The position numbers were made by a program, and so were the translations under genes. The notes under the pieces are model-generated. The model saw only the letters and a list, made by a program, of their open reading frames with translations. It searched no databases and was not told where the DNA came from. DNA of 64,000 nucleotides from QHVT01 sp036389275 (GTDB lineage: Bacteria > Acidobacteriota > Thermoanaerobaculia > Gp7-AA8), in assembly GCA_036389275.1 (NCBI GenBank), contig DASVQE010000068.1, positions 47,476 to 111,475 of the forward strand, read 5' to 3'. Below, in pieces: positions 62,775 to 64,000 of this stretch (the first letter of the stretch is position 1; every line of letters starts with the position of its first letter).

Positions 62775-64000
62775 ATGCCTCATTGGCTGGAACGCACCGC
62801 ATCCGTCGTGCTCCTGACGATCGCGATTGCCGGCTGCGCCACACGCGACACCGACACCACCGCAGCAACCGCAACACCCGCCGCCACACCCACCGAAACG
62901 ATGACCGCGCCCACTCCCGACACCACCACGACCAACACGACCACTCCGACCGCGGAGACGACGACGGCCGCGGCGAGCAATCCGCTGCTCGCGCCCTGGA
63001 GCGGTCCGTACGGCGGCGTGCCGCCGTTCGACAAGGTGCGGGTCGAGGACTTCAAGCCGGCGCTGGAAGCGGCCATGGCCGAGAACCTGGCCGAGGTCGA
63101 GAAGATCGCGAACGACCCGGCGGCGCCGACGTTCGAGAACACGATCGTGGCGATGGAACGCAGCGGCCGCACGCTCGACCGCGTCGGCACGATCTACGGC
63201 ATCTGGAGCTCGAACATGGCCGGGCCGGAGTTCCAGCCGATCGAGCGCGAGATGGCGCCGAAGCTGGCGGCGTTCTCCGATCGGATCACGCAGAACGAGA
63301 AGCTCTTCCGCCGCATCGACGCCGTCTACAACGGCGACAAGAGCGCGCTGACGCCGGAGCAGCAGCGGCTGGCGTGGCTGTACTACACTAACTTCGTCCG
63401 CTCCGGCGCGCGGCTCGACGCGACGTCGAAGGCGCGCCTGTCGGAGATCAATCAGAAGCTGGCCGGGCTCTACACCGACTTCGGCCAGAACGTGCTCGCC
63501 GACGAGACCGATCAGTACCTGGTGCTCGACAAGGAGTCGGATCTGGCCGGACTGCCGGAGTCGCTGCGCGAGGCGGCGGAGGCGGCGGCGGAGTCGAAGC
63601 ACCTCGAGGGCAAATGGGTGATCACGAACACGCGCTCGTCGATCGACCCGTTCCTCACCTACTCCACGCGCCGCGATCTGCGGGAGAAAGCGTGGCGGCT
63701 GTTCGTCAACCGCGGCGACAACGGCGACGCCCACGACAACAACAAGATCATCTCCGAGATCCTGCTGCTCCGCGCCCAGCGCGCCAAGCTCCTCGGATAC
63801 CCGACGCACGCGCACTGGCGCGTCGAGAACACCATGGCCCGCACTCCCGAGCGCGCCATGGAGCTGATGGAAGCGGTCTGGAAGCCGGCCGTCGGCCGCG
63901 TGCGCGAAGAAGTGCGCGACATGCAGGCGCTGGCGAACAAGGAAGGCGCGAAGATCACCATCGAGCCTTGGGATTACCGCTTCTACGCGGAGAAGGTGCG
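62775..64000 (+). CDS. M3-family peptidase lipoprotein (3' end outside window)
   Basis: At least 408 residues, still open at the window end. AGAAGGAGGTTTTC before the ATG is an excellent ribosome site. The signal VVLLTIAIAGCATRD has a lipobox (IAGC), followed by a Thr/Ala/Pro-rich tether of about 45 residues. From PLLAPWSGPYGGVPPFDKVR onward it matches peptidyl-dipeptidase Dcp/oligopeptidase A: DFKPALEAAMAENLAEVEKI, FENTIVAMERSG, VGTIYGIWSSN, RAQRAKLLGYPTHAHWRVEN and MARTPERAMELM. The HExxH zinc site lies beyond the edge. It probably degrades oligopeptides in the periplasm, in keeping with the neighbouring hydroxyproline catabolism. Confidence 0.93.
   Translation, partial: MPHWLERTASVVLLTIAIAGCATRDTDTTAATATPAATPTETMTAPTPDTTTTNTTTPTAETTTAAASNPLLAPWSGPYGGVPPFDKVRVEDFKPALEAAMAENLAEVEKIANDPAAPTFENTIVAMERSGRTLDRVGTIYGIWSSNMAGPEFQPIEREMAPKLAAFSDRITQNEKLFRRIDAVYNGDKSALTPEQQRLAWLYYTNFVRSGARLDATSKARLSEINQKLAGLYTDFGQNVLADETDQYLVLDKESDLAGLPESLREAAEAAAESKHLEGKWVITNTRSSIDPFLTYSTRRDLREKAWRLFVNRGDNGDAHDNNKIISEILLLRAQRAKLLGYPTHAHWRVENTMARTPERAMELMEAVWKPAVGRVREEVRDMQALANKEGAKITIEPWDYRFYAEKV

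Overview
The window is very GC-rich, almost gap-free DNA from a Gram-negative-type bacterium: lipobox lipoproteins, Sec signal peptides, exported peptidases, Tim44-like and TPM membrane proteins. GTG and TTG starts are frequent, and ATGA, GTGA or TGATG stop/start overlaps are the rule. The mix of a DUF3494 ice-binding-like protein, a complete hydroxyproline catabolic operon, secreted M3 and M19 peptidases and a large PKS-NRPS locus would suit a soil Acidobacteriota or a similar phylum, but nothing here proves the taxon. No rRNA, tRNA, CRISPR array, transposase or phage gene was seen.

Layout. 1-4353: translation genes lysS (5' end cut off), pheS and pheT; PheT lacks the usual tRNA-binding insertion. 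4360-5940: a DUF3494 surface protein, a small membrane protein and a sigma region-4-like protein, all on the minus strand. 6144-11792: a tightly coupled minus-strand accessory operon, read as cyclic-peptide ABC exporter, SPFH protein, membrane-tethered type I binding protein, tiny membrane protein, type II thioesterase and Sfp-type phosphopantetheinyl transferase. 11889-12488: a DUF697 protein. 12660-43612: the plus-strand megasynthase operon. 43590-53612: lipoprotein, methyltransferase, M19 dipeptidase, two small proteins, a DEAD-box helicase, a KAS III-like protein, FdhD, a Tim44-like protein and a TPM protein. 53704-58271: a GMC oxidoreductase fused to a DUF1080 domain, followed by a GH13 glycosidase. 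58244-62719: a four-gene trans-4-hydroxy-L-proline catabolic operon. 62775 to the end: an M3 peptidase lipoprotein, cut off by the window edge.

The centrepiece is the PKS-NRPS locus. Its assembly line reads KS-ACP / KS-AT-DH-ER-KR-ACP / KS-ACP-AMT-C-A-PCP-E-C-A-PCP-C-A-PCP / C-A-PCP-E. The in-cis aminotransferase after a KS-ACP module implies a beta-amino acyl chain, the iturin/mycosubtilin logic, extended by four amino acids. Hand-read specificity codes give Thr (then epimerised), an unassigned residue, Phe, and a Tyr-like aromatic residue (then epimerised). Two of the three PKS modules have lost their AT but kept the flanking linkers. The line ends in an epimerase with no thioesterase. It is followed by tandem exported SxxK serine hydrolases of the penicillin-binding-protein/beta-lactamase fold and by an asparagine-synthetase-type amidotransferase. 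I infer that the divergent operon supplies carrier-protein activation, editing and export, and that the tandem hydrolases release, cyclise or mature a peptide with a D-configured C-terminus.
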